Assembly: GCF_030817475.1 (NCBI RefSeq)
Contig: NZ_JAUSZJ010000002.1
Span: 766,501-830,500, forward strand
Reading direction: 5' to 3'
Source: Streptomyces sp. V2I9
GTDB lineage: Bacteria; Actinomycetota; Actinomycetes; Streptomycetales; Streptomycetaceae
Length of the DNA stretch: 64,000 bases
In this document: one piece after another, positions 8,536 through 17,823 of the stretch
Numbering within the stretch: position 1 is the first letter of the stretch
How the letters are laid out: every line of letters starts with the position of its first letter
Translations under genes and position numbers: made by a program
Notes under the pieces: model-generated
The model's database searches: none
The model's input: only the letters and a program-made list of their open reading frames with translations
Told to the model about the DNA's origin: nothing

Positions 8536-10752
8536 ATGCGACGCCTGCAGGACCCCTTCCCGCGTCCCGGTGATCCGGACGCCCGCCCCGCGCCGCCGCC
8601 CGGCGGCCTTCCGGCCGAGCTCAACCCCTTCGTGGGGCGCGCCGGCGAACTGGCCGAGCTGGGAGGGTTGCTGGCGGAGGAGGCGCGGCTCGTCACCGTC
8701 GTCGGGGTGGCGGGCGTGGGCAAGACGCGGTGCGTCGTCCGGGTCGCGGCGCTCCGGGAGAAACGGTACTGCGACGGGGTCCTGCTGGCCGAGCTGTCCG
8801 CCGTGCGCGATCCCGATCTGCTGGAGCACGCCCTGATCGACGCTCTGGGGCTGACCGATCACACCGGCCGGCCGCCGCGCACCGTCCTCGTGGAGCATCT
8901 CCGCGAGCGCCGGACGCTGCTGGTCCTCGACGGTTTCGAACACCTCGTGGACGTCTGCGCCGATCTCGTCACCGAGCTGCTGCGCCGGGCTCCGGGGCTC
9001 CAGGTGCTCGCGGCCGGGCGCTGCCCGCTGCGGGTGGACGGGGAGCGGACGTTCCCGCTCGCCCCCATGTCCGACGGGGACGCGGTGGAGCTGTTCACCG
9101 AACGGGCGCGCGGCGTCCGGCCCGGCTGGGAGCCGACGGAGGGCGAGCGGGGAACGGTGCTGGAGCTCTGCCGCCGTCTCGACGGGATTCCGCTGGCGCT
9201 GGAGCTGGCGGCCGGGCGGCTGCGCGTCCTGTCGGTGGAGCAGGTGCTGCTGCGACTGGACGACCGGTTCCGGCTGCTGACCGGCGGCCGCCGGGGCGCG
9301 CCGCCCCGCCACCAGACGCTGCGTACGGCGATCGGCTGGAGCCATGAGCTGTGCACGCCCGAGCAGCGGTTGCTGTGGGCTCGGCTCTCGGTCTTCGCCG
9401 GGCAGTTCGACCTGGAGGCCGCGGAGTACATCTGCGGTGGGCCGGACCTGCCGGCCGAGTCGGTGCTCGACGTGCTGGACGAGCTGCTGGCCCAGTCGGT
9501 GGTGGAGCGCGAGGAATGCCCTGCCGGGGCGCGCTACCGGTTGCTGGACACGGTGAGCGAGTACGGGGCGCAGTGGCTGGCGGCCACCGGGGACACCCGG
9601 CGACTGCGGCGGCGGCACCGGGACTGGTTCCTGGGGCTCGCGACCTGGTGCGAGCTGGACTGGTTCAGTCCGCGGCAGGCGGAGGTGGCGGCGCGGATCG
9701 ACGGTGAACTGCCCAACCTCCGCCGGGCGATGGAGTGTTCGATGGAGGACCCCGACGAGGTGCATCTGGCGCAGTACCTGGCCGGCACCCTGTGGTTCTA
9801 CTGGGTCGGCTGCGGGCGGTTGTCCGAGGGGCGGCACTGGCTGGAGCACGTGCTGGAGGAGCCGGCCCCGTGCGACGCGGCACGGCTGAAGGTGCTGTGG
9901 GTGCTGGGCTACGTGGCGGTCCTCCAGGGAGATGCGGTCGCGGCGGTCTCGGCCCTCCAGGAGTGCCGGGAGGAGGCCGAGCGTTCCGGGAACGCTGCGG
10001 CGCTGGCGTACGCGGTGCACCGCATGGGATGCCTGGCGATCGTGACGGACGACATGCCGCGCGCCGAGGAGCTGCTGCGCGAGGCCCTGGGCCGCTACCG
10101 CGAGGCCGGCGAGCTGAACAGCAATGTGCTGATGGCGCAGGTCGAGCTGGCCATGGCGGTGGCGTTCCTCGGGGACCTGGACGCGGCGGCGGCGATCTGC
10201 GACGAGGTGCGGGAGGTCTGCGAGGACCACGGGGAGCGCTGGGCGCTGGCGTACGCGCTGTACGTCCTGGCGTACGCGGCGCTGCGCCGGGGGCGGACGG
10301 CGCGGGCGCGGCAGATGCTCGGGGAGTGCCTGGCGATCGGCCGGACGTTCAACGATCTGCTGGGAACGGTGCTGTCGCTGGAGCTGCTGGCCCTGGTGAC
10401 GGCGGTCGAGGGGGACGCCGGGGAGGCCGCCGTCCTCCAGGGCGCGGCGGAGGGCATCTGGCCGTCGGTGGGCCTGCCGCTGTTCGGCTCGGTGTACTAC
10501 GGGCGGCCTCGGGCGGAGTGCGAGGAGCAGGCGCGCCGGGAGCTGGGGAACGCGGCGTACGAGGAGGGGCTGCGGGCGGGCCGGCGGCTTGATCCGGCCA
10601 CCGCGGTGGACCGGGCCCTGACCGGCAGCGGTCCGGCCCCGGCGGGGGACGGGCCGGGCACGGGCGGGGCGCCGCCGGCGGGGGAATCCGGGGGAACGCG
10701 AAGGCCCGCCGCCTCCCGGATGACAGGGAGGGGCGGGCCGGAGCGCTGGTGA
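8536..10752 (+). CDS. STAND/NB-ARC ATPase with TPR-like C-terminus (AfsR/LuxR-type without a DNA-binding domain)
   Basis: A 738-aa protein. A Pro-rich N-terminus of about 28 aa leads to LNPFVGRAGELAEL and a P-loop (GVAGVGKT, residues 57-64). A Walker B (TLLVLDGFEHL) and a GIPLALELAAGRL block typical of AfsR-type regulators follow. The C-terminal half is helical and repetitive, consistent with TPR sensing repeats. Neither an SARP nor a LuxR helix-turn-helix domain is visible, so the output is unclear. The ATG at 8536 keeps the N-terminus short; RBS support is weak. The last codons overlap a terminator-like hairpin. A signalling ATPase is likely; the ligand and target are unknown. Confidence 0.8.
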   Translation: MRRLQDPFPRPGDPDARPAPPPGGLPAELNPFVGRAGELAELGGLLAEEARLVTVVGVAGVGKTRCVVRVAALREKRYCDGVLLAELSAVRDPDLLEHALIDALGLTDHTGRPPRTVLVEHLRERRTLLVLDGFEHLVDVCADLVTELLRRAPGLQVLAAGRCPLRVDGERTFPLAPMSDGDAVELFTERARGVRPGWEPTEGERGTVLELCRRLDGIPLALELAAGRLRVLSVEQVLLRLDDRFRLLTGGRRGAPPRHQTLRTAIGWSHELCTPEQRLLWARLSVFAGQFDLEAAEYICGGPDLPAESVLDVLDELLAQSVVEREECPAGARYRLLDTVSEYGAQWLAATGDTRRLRRRHRDWFLGLATWCELDWFSPRQAEVAARIDGELPNLRRAMECSMEDPDEVHLAQYLAGTLWFYWVGCGRLSEGRHWLEHVLEEPAPCDAARLKVLWVLGYVAVLQGDAVAAVSALQECREEAERSGNAAALAYAVHRMGCLAIVTDDMPRAEELLREALGRYREAGELNSNVLMAQVELAMAVAFLGDLDAAAAICDEVREVCEDHGERWALAYALYVLAYAALRRGRTARARQMLGECLAIGRTFNDLLGTVLSLELLALVTAVEGDAGEAAVLQGAAEGIWPSVGLPLFGSVYYGRPRAECEEQARRELGNAAYEEGLRAGRRLDPATAVDRALTGSGPAPAGDGPGTGGAPPAGESGGTRRPAASRMTGRGGPERW
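10703..10739. terminator. Bidirectional terminator hairpin between the STAND ATPase gene and rpsD
   Basis: GGCCCGCC (10703-10710) pairs with GGCGGGCC (10732-10739), extended by an inner CCTCCC/GGGAGG. It lies inside the last codons of the plus-strand ATPase gene, which stops at 10752. On the minus strand it lies just past the rpsD stop. It probably serves rpsD and perhaps both genes. Confidence 0.6.
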
Positions 10753-10769
10753 GAGCGACTACGCCTGGA

Positions 10770-11384
10770 TCAGCGGGCGTAGTACTCGACGACGAGCTGC
10801 TCGTCGCAGATCACCGGGATCTCCTTGCGGTTCGGGTCCCGGTCCAGGCGGAAGGCCAGGGCCTTCAGGTTCACCTGGAGGTAGCGCGGGGTCTCACCGT
10901 CGGTGTCGTAACCACCCTCGCGGGCCACCTGGAAGGGGACCTTGGAGCGGCTGCGCTCGCGGACCTGGACGATGTCGTCCGGGCGCACGCGGAAGGACGG
11001 CTTGTCGACCTTGCCGCCGTTGACCTCGATGTGGCCGTGGACGACCATCTGACGGGCCTGGTAGATGGTGCGGGCGATGCCCGAACGCAGGACCAGGGCG
11101 TCGAGGCGGCGCTCGAGCTCGACGACCAGCGCCTCGCCCGTCTTGCCCTCGGCCTTCTTGGCACGGTCGTAGGCGCGCGCCATCTGGCGCTCGCTGATGT
11201 CGTACTGCGCGCGCAGGCGCTGCTTCTCCAGCAGACGGACCTTGTAGTCCGAGTTCTGCTTGCGGCCACGGCCGTGCTCGCCCGGCGGGTACGGACGCGC
11301 TTCGAAGTACTTGACAGCCTTGGGCGTCAGAGCGATGCCGAGGGCACGCGACTTCTTGACCTTGGGACGCGACTGGTTAGGCAC
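10770..11384 (-). CDS. rpsD: 30S ribosomal protein S4
   Basis: Primary 16S rRNA-binding protein of the small subunit, 204 aa. The start is a GTG ([16 protein letters not shown]) with GGAG close upstream. The S4 RNA-binding domain is seen as [20 protein letters not shown] followed by the [10 protein letters not shown] segment. The N-terminal zinc-ribbon cysteines of C+ type S4 proteins are absent, so this is a zinc-independent (C-) form. The gene stands alone rather than in the alpha operon, as in other streptomycetes. Its promoter region is shared with the divergent DUF2470 gene and contains an iron box. Confidence 0.97.
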   Translation of the reverse strand: MPNQSRPKVKKSRALGIALTPKAVKYFEARPYPPGEHGRGRKQNSDYKVRLLEKQRLRAQYDISERQMARAYDRAKKAEGKTGEALVVELERRLDALVLRSGIARTIYQARQMVVHGHIEVNGGKVDKPSFRVRPDDIVQVRERSRSKVPFQVAREGGYDTDGETPRYLQVNLKALAFRLDRDPNRKEIPVICDEQLVVEYYAR

Positions 11385-11407
11385 GTTCTCCAGACCTCCG
11401 TTGTAGG

Positions 11408-11426
11408 TTAGGTTAGGCTTACCTTA
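11408..11426. promoter_or_regulatory. Iron box (DmdR/DtxR-type operator) between rpsD and the DUF2470 gene
   Basis: The 19-mer TTAGGTTAGGCTTACCTTA matches the Streptomyces DmdR1 iron-box consensus as I recall it (TTAGGTTAGGCTCACCTAA) at 17 of 19 positions. It lies 24 nt before the rpsD start and 15 nt before the ATG at 11441 on the other strand. An iron-loaded repressor bound here would be expected to block at least the DUF2470 gene. The match is seen directly; binding is inferred. Confidence 0.75.
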
Positions 11427-11440
11427 CTCAAGGAGATCGC

Positions 11441-12277
11441 ATGTCTTGCCCTGGGAACACCACTCACGTCACGGACAGCACAGGAAGCGGCAGCACCTCG
11501 AAGGAGGATGCTGCTACGACGGAAGGCCGATCAGATCGTGGTCAGCCGCGTCCCAGCGGGCCAGAAAACACTCGGATGCCGTCAGCAGCCGAACGCACAC
11601 GAACTCTCGTACAGAGTACCTGCTCCGCGCTGCTCGTCGTACCGGGGCTGGATGCGGCCCGCGCGGAGCCGCTGATCCCGGACAGCAGGCGCGTGGGGCC
11701 CGACGGCGACGTGTTCCTCGAATTCCCCGCGCATTCCCCGGCAGTTCGGGCCGCGACGCACGCGCAGGGCGACGATCTGACGGCCGTGCTGGAGATCACG
11801 GACGTCGCCCCGGTCTCCGTACCGCACCGCATCCGGGGACGCGCGTGGATCTCCGGCTGGCTCACCTCCGTCCCCGGCCTCGCGGAGCCCGGCCGGATGA
11901 TGCTGCGCCTGGAGTTCGGCGAGGCGTACGTGGACGACCTCTGGGGCGCCGACGACATCGACGCGGAGGACTTCCGGGACGCGGCCCCCGATCCGCTGGC
12001 CGCCCACGAGGCGGAGCTGCTCCAGCACCTGGCCGCCTCCCACGACGAGCAGGTGCGGGCCCTGTGCGGGCTGCTGGGCGAGCGCACCGCCCGCGCCCGC
12101 CCGCAGGACCGGCCGAGCGCCGTGCCCGTGGCACTGGACCGCTTCGGACTGCGGGTCCGCTTCATCGAGGGCCGGAGCTCCTGCTTCGACGCCCGCTTCG
12201 ATTTCCCCGAGCCGGTACGGGACGTCACCGGGCTGCGCCGCGCCATGCACACCCTCTTCGAGGCGGCCTCACACTGA
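11441..12277 (+). CDS. DUF2470 domain protein, probable haem/iron-related
   Basis: A 278-aa protein if the ATG at 11441 is used; AGGAG at 11431 supports it. A second in-frame ATG at 11576 (MPSAAERTRTLVQ) would give a 233-aa protein with the better-conserved core, so the start is uncertain. The first 45 residues look unstructured. The core resembles a split-barrel flavin/haem-binding fold followed by a C-terminal DUF2470 segment (HDEQVRALCGLLGE through VPVALDRFGLRVRFIEG). DUF2470 proteins include haem-utilisation (HugZ-like) enzymes. An iron box directly upstream supports a role under iron limitation. The enzymatic activity is inference. Confidence 0.8.
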   Translation: MSCPGNTTHVTDSTGSGSTSKEDAATTEGRSDRGQPRPSGPENTRMPSAAERTRTLVQSTCSALLVVPGLDAARAEPLIPDSRRVGPDGDVFLEFPAHSPAVRAATHAQGDDLTAVLEITDVAPVSVPHRIRGRAWISGWLTSVPGLAEPGRMMLRLEFGEAYVDDLWGADDIDAEDFRDAAPDPLAAHEAELLQHLAASHDEQVRALCGLLGERTARARPQDRPSAVPVALDRFGLRVRFIEGRSSCFDARFDFPEPVRDVTGLRRAMHTLFEAASH

Positions 12278-12284
12278 GCCGCCC

Positions 12285-12320
12285 CTCCCGTGTCACGCCG
12301 CGCGACCGGCGGCACGGGAG
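12285..12320 (+). terminator. Terminator hairpin after the DUF2470 gene
   Basis: CTCCCGTG (12285-12292) pairs with CACGGGAG (12313-12320), with an inner CGCCG/CGGCG pairing. It starts 8 nt after the stop codon and also faces the end of rarA coming from the other side. Confidence 0.6.
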
Positions 12321-12350
12321 CGCAAGCCCACGACGGGCTCCGGAGCCGCC

Positions 12351-13721
12351 CTACGCCGGGTCCGCGCCCTCGCCCGCGCGGCCGAGGCGCTCGCGGACCC
12401 GCTCGACGACGTCCGCGTACCGCGCCTCCGCGCCGTACCGCGTAGGGGTGTAGTACTGCCGGTCGCGCACCGCGTCCGGGGCGTACTGCTGGGCGGCGAT
12501 GCCCCCCTGCACGTCGTGCGGGTAGACGTACCCCCGGGCGTGGCCGAGCTTGGCCGCGCCCTTGTAGTGGCCGTCGCGCAGGTGGGCCGGGACGGGTCCC
12601 GCTAGCCCCCTGCGCACGTCGTCCTGCGCGGCGGAGATCGCCAGCGTCGCCGCGTTCGACTTGGGGGCGAGCGCCAGTGCGATGGTGGCGTGGCTGAGGG
12701 TGAGCGCCGCTTCCGGGAAGCCGATCATGGCCACCGCCTGGGCGGCGGCCACGGCGGTCGGCAGCGCGGTGGGGTCGGCAAGGCCGATGTCCTCGCTGGC
12801 CGAGATCATCAGCCGCCGGGCGATGAACCGGGGGTCCTCCCCCGCCTCGATCATCCGGGCCAGATAGTGCAGGGCGGCGTCCACGTCGGAGCCGCGGATC
12901 GACTTGATGAGCGCGCTGGCCACGTCGTAGTGCTGGTCGCCGTCACGGTCGTACTTCACGGCGGCGCGGTCGACGGTCGCCTCGACCGTCTCCAGGGTGA
13001 TCTCCGCCTCCCCCGTGGCGATGGCCGCGCCCGCCGCGGCCTCCAGCGCCGTCAGGGCCCGGCGGGCGTCGCCGCCGGCGATGCGCAGCAGATGCGCCTC
13101 GGCGTCCTCGGGCAGCGTGACCGCCCCGCCGAGGCCCCGCTCCTCCGTGAGCGCGCGGCGCAGCAGCGAGCGCAGGTCGTCGTCGGTCAGCGGCTCCAGG
13201 GTGAGCAGCAGGGAGCGCGAGAGCAGCGGCGAGATGATCGAGAAGTACGGATTCTCCGTGGTGGCGGCGATGAGGGTCACCCAGCGGTTCTCCACGGCGG
13301 GGAGCAGGGAGTCCTGCTGGGCCTTGGAGAAGCGGTGGATCTCGTCCAGGAAGAGGACGGTCTCCTTGCCGAAGCCGCCGGTGGCGCGGCGCGCGCCCTC
13401 GATGACGGCCCGGACCTCCTTGACGCCCGCGGTGATCGCGGAGAGCTCGACGAACCGCTTGTTGGTGGCCTTGCTGACCACGTACGCCAGGGTCGTCTTG
13501 CCGGTGCCGGGCGGGCCCCAGAGGATGACGGAGGACGCCCCGGCCGGGCCGCCGCCGCCCTCGCCGACGAGACGGCGCAGGGGCGAACCCGGCTTCAGCA
13601 GATGCTGCTGGCCGACCACCTCGTCGAGGACGCGCGGACGCATCCGGACGGCGAGAGGACTGCTGCTCGGGTCCTTCTCCTGGCGGTCTTCGGCTGCTGC
13701 GGTAAAGAGGTCGGGCTCCAC
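12351..13721 (-). CDS. rarA: Replication-associated recombination protein A (RarA/MgsA AAA+ ATPase)
   Basis: AAA+ ATPase related to clamp loaders, acting at stalled forks. The 456-aa protein has the family entry [20 protein letters not shown] and Walker A GPPGTGKT. Walker B is [15 protein letters not shown], followed by the TTENPYFSI sensor block. The MgsA C-terminal part includes [21 protein letters not shown]. The GTG at 13721 gives [14 protein letters not shown], the usual start in streptomycetes; its RBS is weak. It is a separate unit between the DUF2470 gene and the VKOR gene. Confidence 0.92.
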   Translation of the reverse strand: MEPDLFTAAAEDRQEKDPSSSPLAVRMRPRVLDEVVGQQHLLKPGSPLRRLVGEGGGGPAGASSVILWGPPGTGKTTLAYVVSKATNKRFVELSAITAGVKEVRAVIEGARRATGGFGKETVLFLDEIHRFSKAQQDSLLPAVENRWVTLIAATTENPYFSIISPLLSRSLLLTLEPLTDDDLRSLLRRALTEERGLGGAVTLPEDAEAHLLRIAGGDARRALTALEAAAGAAIATGEAEITLETVEATVDRAAVKYDRDGDQHYDVASALIKSIRGSDVDAALHYLARMIEAGEDPRFIARRLMISASEDIGLADPTALPTAVAAAQAVAMIGFPEAALTLSHATIALALAPKSNAATLAISAAQDDVRRGLAGPVPAHLRDGHYKGAAKLGHARGYVYPHDVQGGIAAQQYAPDAVRDRQYYTPTRYGAEARYADVVERVRERLGRAGEGADPA

Positions 13722-13796
13722 GTCATGAAGCGTAAGCGACCCCGCTGACACCACCACCTACGGATGTTCGGAGGTGGCCGGCCCCACAGGCCGTCC

Positions 13797-14435
13797 TCAG
13801 CTGGTCCAGAAGTCCCACCAGCGGGTCAGGATCAGCATGCCGATGATCCCGATCCACAGCACCGGAAGCACCCAGGGGAACTCGGCGAGCCCGTTCCGCA
13901 GCCAGGCCGGTGCCGGCAGGACGCGGTTCCTGACGTTGTGCGTGGTCACGTAGCAGAACATGACGATCGTGGCGACCCAGGCCAGGCAGCACCACAGGCA
14001 GAGCGAGTTGATGTTGTACAGCGACTGGTACTGGAGCCAGGTGCAGAAGCCGACGCCGAACAGGGTCCCGGCGTTCAGGCCGAGCCAGAACCAGCCGCGG
14101 TAGCGCGCGCCGGCGAGAAGCCCCATCCCGATCGCGATGACCATGCCGTACGTGACCAGCCCCAGCATCGGGTTGGGGAACCCGAACACCGACGCCTGCT
14201 CGCTCTTCATGATGTTGCCGCAGGCGACGACGGGGTTGAGGCTGCACCCCGGCGTGAAGGAGGGGTCCTCCAGCAGCTTGAACTTGTCGATCGTGATGAC
14301 CCAGGCGGCCAGCAGCCCGGCCGCGCCGGTGATCACCAGGAGCAGGGCGAGACCGCGGCCGGCCCCGAAGGACCGCTTGCCGCCGCCCTCGTCCCGGTCG
14401 GATGAGAGTTCGTGGTCCACCGCTGCAGTCGTCAT
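13797..14435 (-). CDS. Vitamin K epoxide reductase (VKOR) family membrane protein
   Basis: Bacterial VKOR homologues reoxidise DsbA-type thiol oxidases using quinones. The 212-aa protein has about five membrane segments. A periplasmic loop carries two cysteines (PGCSLNPVVACGNIM) and the active-site pair is CLWC in LYNINSLCLWCCLAW. No thioredoxin domain is fused, so it would need a separate partner; a DsbA-like protein is encoded at 49180 in this window. The ATG at 14435 starts MTTAAVDHELSS, a cytoplasmic tail before the first segment. Confidence 0.88.
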   Translation of the reverse strand: MTTAAVDHELSSDRDEGGGKRSFGAGRGLALLLVITGAAGLLAAWVITIDKFKLLEDPSFTPGCSLNPVVACGNIMKSEQASVFGFPNPMLGLVTYGMVIAIGMGLLAGARYRGWFWLGLNAGTLFGVGFCTWLQYQSLYNINSLCLWCCLAWVATIVMFCYVTTHNVRNRVLPAPAWLRNGLAEFPWVLPVLWIGIIGMLILTRWWDFWTS

Positions 14436-14694
14436 ATCGCCGTTCCATCACCGAGTGGTCAGCCGGGCAAGGTCATTGTGCCGCACCCTCGCCCAGCACA
14501 ACCGTTCGATGAACATAAGGATGTACGTCAATGAGCGCCCCCGGCGTACGGGCTCCGGGGGCGCGAGGCCACGACGACGGGCGATGCACGGCCCATCCTC
14601 ACCGGACGGGCGGCACCGAGCGCGCGTACGACCCCCGCGGAGTGCACCGCCAAGGATGAACGCACGCTCACCGTGTTGACGCCGGACGGTAAAA
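14436..14694. other. Intergenic stretch between the VKOR gene and the hisS terminator
   Basis: No convincing gene on either strand. It holds one perfect 10-bp inverted repeat, GCGCCCCCGG (14535-14544) with CCGGGGGCGC (14555-14564), loop 10 nt. The minus-strand part next to 14435 should hold the VKOR promoter. Confidence 0.5.
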
Positions 14695-14733
14695 GGCGCT
14701 GCCGTCGGGACGTCACGTCCCGACGGCAGCGCC
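14695..14733 (-). terminator. Rho-independent terminator of hisS
   Basis: A perfect 18-bp inverted repeat, GGCGCTGCCGTCGGGACG with its complement, around a 3-nt loop (14713-14715). On the minus strand it is followed by TTTTACC, a short T tract. It lies 70 nt past the hisS stop. Confidence 0.85.
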
Positions 14734-14802
14734 CCGTTCACGGAGCGGCGGGCCGACCGGACCGCCGGAACCGGACGGTCCCGGCGGTCGCACGGCCGCT
14801 CC

Positions 14803-16065
14803 TCAGCCGAGCCGCTTCGTCAGCTCGGCCACGGCTTCGGCCGTCGGCACCGCGCTCTGCTCGCCGGACTCCATGTCCTTGAGCTGGACGACGCCCTCGG
14901 CGAGGTCGCGCTCGCCCGCCACCAGGGTGTACCGCGCGCCCGAGCGGTTGGCGCTCTTCATCGCGCCCTTCAGCCCCCGGCCGCCGAACGCGAAGTCCGC
15001 GGCGATCCCCGCCCGGCGCAGTTCGGTGACCACACCGAACAGCACCCGGCGGGCCTCCTCGCCGAGCGGGACCGCGTACACGCTGGTGGTGGCGGGCAGG
15101 TCGAGCTCGACGCCCTCGGCCTCCAGCGCGAGGACCGTGCGGTCCACGCCGAGCGCCCAGCCGACGGACGGCAGCGCGGGACCGCCGATCATCTCGGACA
15201 GACCGTCGTAACGGCCGCCGCCGCCGACCGCCGACTGCGAGCCGAGACCGTCGTGGACGAACTCGAAGGTGGTGCGGGTGTAGTAGTCGAGTCCGCGCAC
15301 CAGCTTCTCGTCGTCCTCGAACGCGACTCCGGCCGTCGTGAGCAGGGCGCGGACCTCCTCGTGGTACGCCGTGCACGCGTCGCAGAGGTGGTCGCGGAGC
15401 TTCGGGGCGCCGGTGAGCTGCTTCTGCACATCCGCCCGCTTGTCGTCCAGGACGCGCAGCGGGTTGATCTCGATGCGGCGGCGGGTCTCCTCGTCGAGGT
15501 CCAGGTCGCGCAGGAAGGTCTGGAGCGCCTCGCGGTAGACCGGGCGGCACTCCTTGTCGCCGAGCGAGTTCAGCAGGATGCGGAACTGACGCAGGCCCAG
15601 CGAGCGGTACGCCTGGTCGGCCAGGATGATCAGCTCGGCGTCCAGGACCGGGTCCTCGGTGCCGATGGCCTCGGCGCCGACCTGCGAGAAGTGGCGGTAG
15701 CGCCCCTTCTGCGGGCGCTCGTAGCGGTAGTACGAGCCGGAGTACCAGAGCTTGACGGGGAGGTTGCCCGCCTTGTGGAGGTTGGCCTCCAGCGCCGCGC
15801 GCAGCACGGACGCGGTGCCCTCCGGACGCAGCGCCAGCTCGGCGCCGCCCTTGGTGGTGAGGGTGTACATCTCCTTGGTGACGATGTCGGTGGACTCACC
15901 GACACCGCGCGCGAACAGCTCGACGTCCTCGAAGCCGGGCGTCTCGATGTAGCCGTAGCCGGAATCGCGCAGGGGTGCGGAGATGGCCTCGCGCACCGCC
16001 AGGAACTTCGCGGAGTCCGGCGGGATCAGGTCGTACGTGCCCTTGGGGGCCTGGAAGGTGCTCAC
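14803..16065 (-). CDS. hisS: Histidyl-tRNA synthetase
   Basis: Class II synthetase for tRNA-His, 420 aa. It begins [15 protein letters not shown]; motif 2 is seen as [12 protein letters not shown] followed by [12 protein letters not shown]. The histidine-specific [14 protein letters not shown] motif and a C-terminal anticodon domain ([18 protein letters not shown]) are present. It starts 15 nt after the upstream hydrolase stop, so the two form one operon closed by the terminator at 14695-14733. Confidence 0.96.
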   Translation of the reverse strand: MSTFQAPKGTYDLIPPDSAKFLAVREAISAPLRDSGYGYIETPGFEDVELFARGVGESTDIVTKEMYTLTTKGGAELALRPEGTASVLRAALEANLHKAGNLPVKLWYSGSYYRYERPQKGRYRHFSQVGAEAIGTEDPVLDAELIILADQAYRSLGLRQFRILLNSLGDKECRPVYREALQTFLRDLDLDEETRRRIEINPLRVLDDKRADVQKQLTGAPKLRDHLCDACTAYHEEVRALLTTAGVAFEDDEKLVRGLDYYTRTTFEFVHDGLGSQSAVGGGGRYDGLSEMIGGPALPSVGWALGVDRTVLALEAEGVELDLPATTSVYAVPLGEEARRVLFGVVTELRRAGIAADFAFGGRGLKGAMKSANRSGARYTLVAGERDLAEGVVQLKDMESGEQSAVPTAEAVAELTKRLG

Positions 16066-16080
16066 GAATACGTCTCTCGT

Positions 16081-16770
16081 CTACATTCCTCGGCGCGGCG
16101 CCGCGTCCAGACCGTTCAGGAACGGGTTGGAGGCGCGCTCGCGGCCGATGGTCGTCTGGGGGCCGTGGCCGGACAGCACCACGGTCGAGTCGTCGAGCGG
16201 CAGGCACACGCGGGCCAGCGACTCGAGCAGCTCGGCGTGATCGCCGCCGGGCAGGTCGGTGCGTCCGACGGAGCCGGCGAAGAGCAGGTCGCCCGAGAAG
16301 AGGACCGGCGGAACATCCGCGGCCTCGGGCATCCCGAACGTCACCGACCCCTTGGTATGGCCGGGCGCGTGCGAGACGCCGAACTCCAGACCGGCCAGGC
16401 TCAGCTTCGAGCCGTCGGTCAGCTCCTTGACGTCGTCCGGCTCCCCCACGGTCAGCTCGCCCATGAGCGGCATCCCGATGGAGCGGCCCAGCGCCTTCTC
16501 CGGGTCGCTCATCATGTAGCGGTCCTCGGGGTGGATCCAGGCGGGGACGTCATGGGCGCCGCAGACGGGCACGACCGAGGCGACATGGTCGATGTGACCG
16601 TGGGTGAGAACGACGGCGACGGGCTTGAGCCGATGCTTCTTCAGCGCTTCCTCGACGCCTTGGGCGGCCTGGTGGCCCGGGTCGATGATCACGCACTCCT
16701 CACCGGCGGCGGGGGCGACCAGGTAGCAATTGGTCCCCCAGGCCCCGGCGGGGAACCCGGCAATGAGCAC
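16081..16770 (-). CDS. MBL-fold metallohydrolase (glyoxalase II-like)
   Basis: A 229-aa metallo-beta-lactamase-fold hydrolase. The metal motif is LTHGHIDHV (HxHxDH). Later metal ligands are in SHAPGHTKGSV and LFSGDLLFAGSVGRTDLP. The size and the GRTDLPGG block fit the glyoxalase II-like group, so hydroxyacylglutathione- or mycothiol-thioester hydrolysis is possible, but substrate cannot be read from sequence. It is the first gene of a two-gene unit with hisS and diverges from the cyclophilin gene. Confidence 0.85.
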   Translation of the reverse strand: MLIAGFPAGAWGTNCYLVAPAAGEECVIIDPGHQAAQGVEEALKKHRLKPVAVVLTHGHIDHVASVVPVCGAHDVPAWIHPEDRYMMSDPEKALGRSIGMPLMGELTVGEPDDVKELTDGSKLSLAGLEFGVSHAPGHTKGSVTFGMPEAADVPPVLFSGDLLFAGSVGRTDLPGGDHAELLESLARVCLPLDDSTVVLSGHGPQTTIGRERASNPFLNGLDAAPRRGM

Positions 16771-16920
16771 GATCGTCCTTAATGTTCGGCGGAGGATGCG
16801 GCCGCGACGGAGGATGCGGCGGATCAGAGCCTACCGGCGCTCCTCATCCCACAGGTAACCCATATACGGTACGGGGCAGCTCAGGCCCACATCCTCACGA
16901 CGTAACAAGGAGCCCAACCG

Positions 16921-17712
16921 GTGTCCAGCAGCGAACAGCGGCGGCGGCAGCTCGCCCGGGAGAAGTTCGAGCGCCAGCAGAAGCGGCGGGAGGAGGCCCG
17001 CCGCCGGACGAAGCGCATCACCGCGATCGTCGCCGCCTCGGTGGCCGTGATCGCCGTCGTGGGGGTGAGCGCGTTCGTCGTGGCGGGCAAGGACGACGAC
17101 AAGGACAAGAAGAGCGACACCGCGTCGAGCCGGAGCCCCTCCCCGGAGCCCTCCGAGAGCGAGAGCAAGGCTCCGCTGCCGCCGATGAAGATCGACAAGA
17201 AGGCTTCGTACACGATGTCGCTCAAGACGAGCCAGGGCGACATCGGGTTCTCGATGGACGCGGCGAAGACCCCGCAGACGGTGAACTCCTTCAAGGCGCT
17301 CGCCGACAAGGGCTACTTCGACGGCACCAAGTGCCACCGCCTGACCACCCAGGGCATCTTCGTGCTCCAGTGCGGCGACCCGAAGGGCGACGGCACGGGC
17401 GGTCCGGGCTACACCATCCCGGACGAGAACCTGGACGGGCTCGGCAAGGCGGGCGGCGACGGCACCGTCGTCTACCCGCCGGGCACGGTGGCGATGGCCA
17501 ACACCGGTCAGCCGAACTCCGGCGGCAGCCAGTACTTCCTGGTCTACAAGGAGACGAAGCTCCCGCCTACCTACACCCCCTTCGGCACGATGGACGCCGC
17601 CTCGCTCAAGACCGTCCAGAAGGTCGGCGAGGCCGGCGTCGAGGGCGGGGCCGGCGACGGCGCCCCGAAGAAGGCCGTGACGGTGGAGAAGGCGTCCGTC
17701 GAGAAGAGCTGA
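16921..17712 (+). CDS. Membrane-anchored cyclophilin-type peptidyl-prolyl isomerase
   Basis: A 263-aa protein. The N-terminal basic segment (REKFERQQKRREEARRRTKR) is followed by one membrane helix (ITAIVAASVAVIAVVGVSAFVVA). A Ser/Glu/Pro-rich linker leads to a cyclophilin domain from about residue 95. Family blocks seen are TPQTVNSFKALADKGYFDGT, then VLQCGDPKGDGTGGPGY, and NSGGSQYFLVY. Part of the substrate pocket deviates from human CypA, so activity is likely but not certain. The GTG at 16921 has AAGGAG upstream. It would assist folding outside the membrane. Confidence 0.9.
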   Translation: MSSSEQRRRQLAREKFERQQKRREEARRRTKRITAIVAASVAVIAVVGVSAFVVAGKDDDKDKKSDTASSRSPSPEPSESESKAPLPPMKIDKKASYTMSLKTSQGDIGFSMDAAKTPQTVNSFKALADKGYFDGTKCHRLTTQGIFVLQCGDPKGDGTGGPGYTIPDENLDGLGKAGGDGTVVYPPGTVAMANTGQPNSGGSQYFLVYKETKLPPTYTPFGTMDAASLKTVQKVGEAGVEGGAGDGAPKKAVTVEKASVEKS

Positions 17713-17823
17713 AGCGGCGGGACGGCGACCGGCCGGAGGGTCACCGGGGCGGCGGGGACCCCCACGGGCCGAGGCGGATAATTTGAGCCTCGCCGAGTGC
17801 GGACAGCCGGGCGGCCGGTCGCC

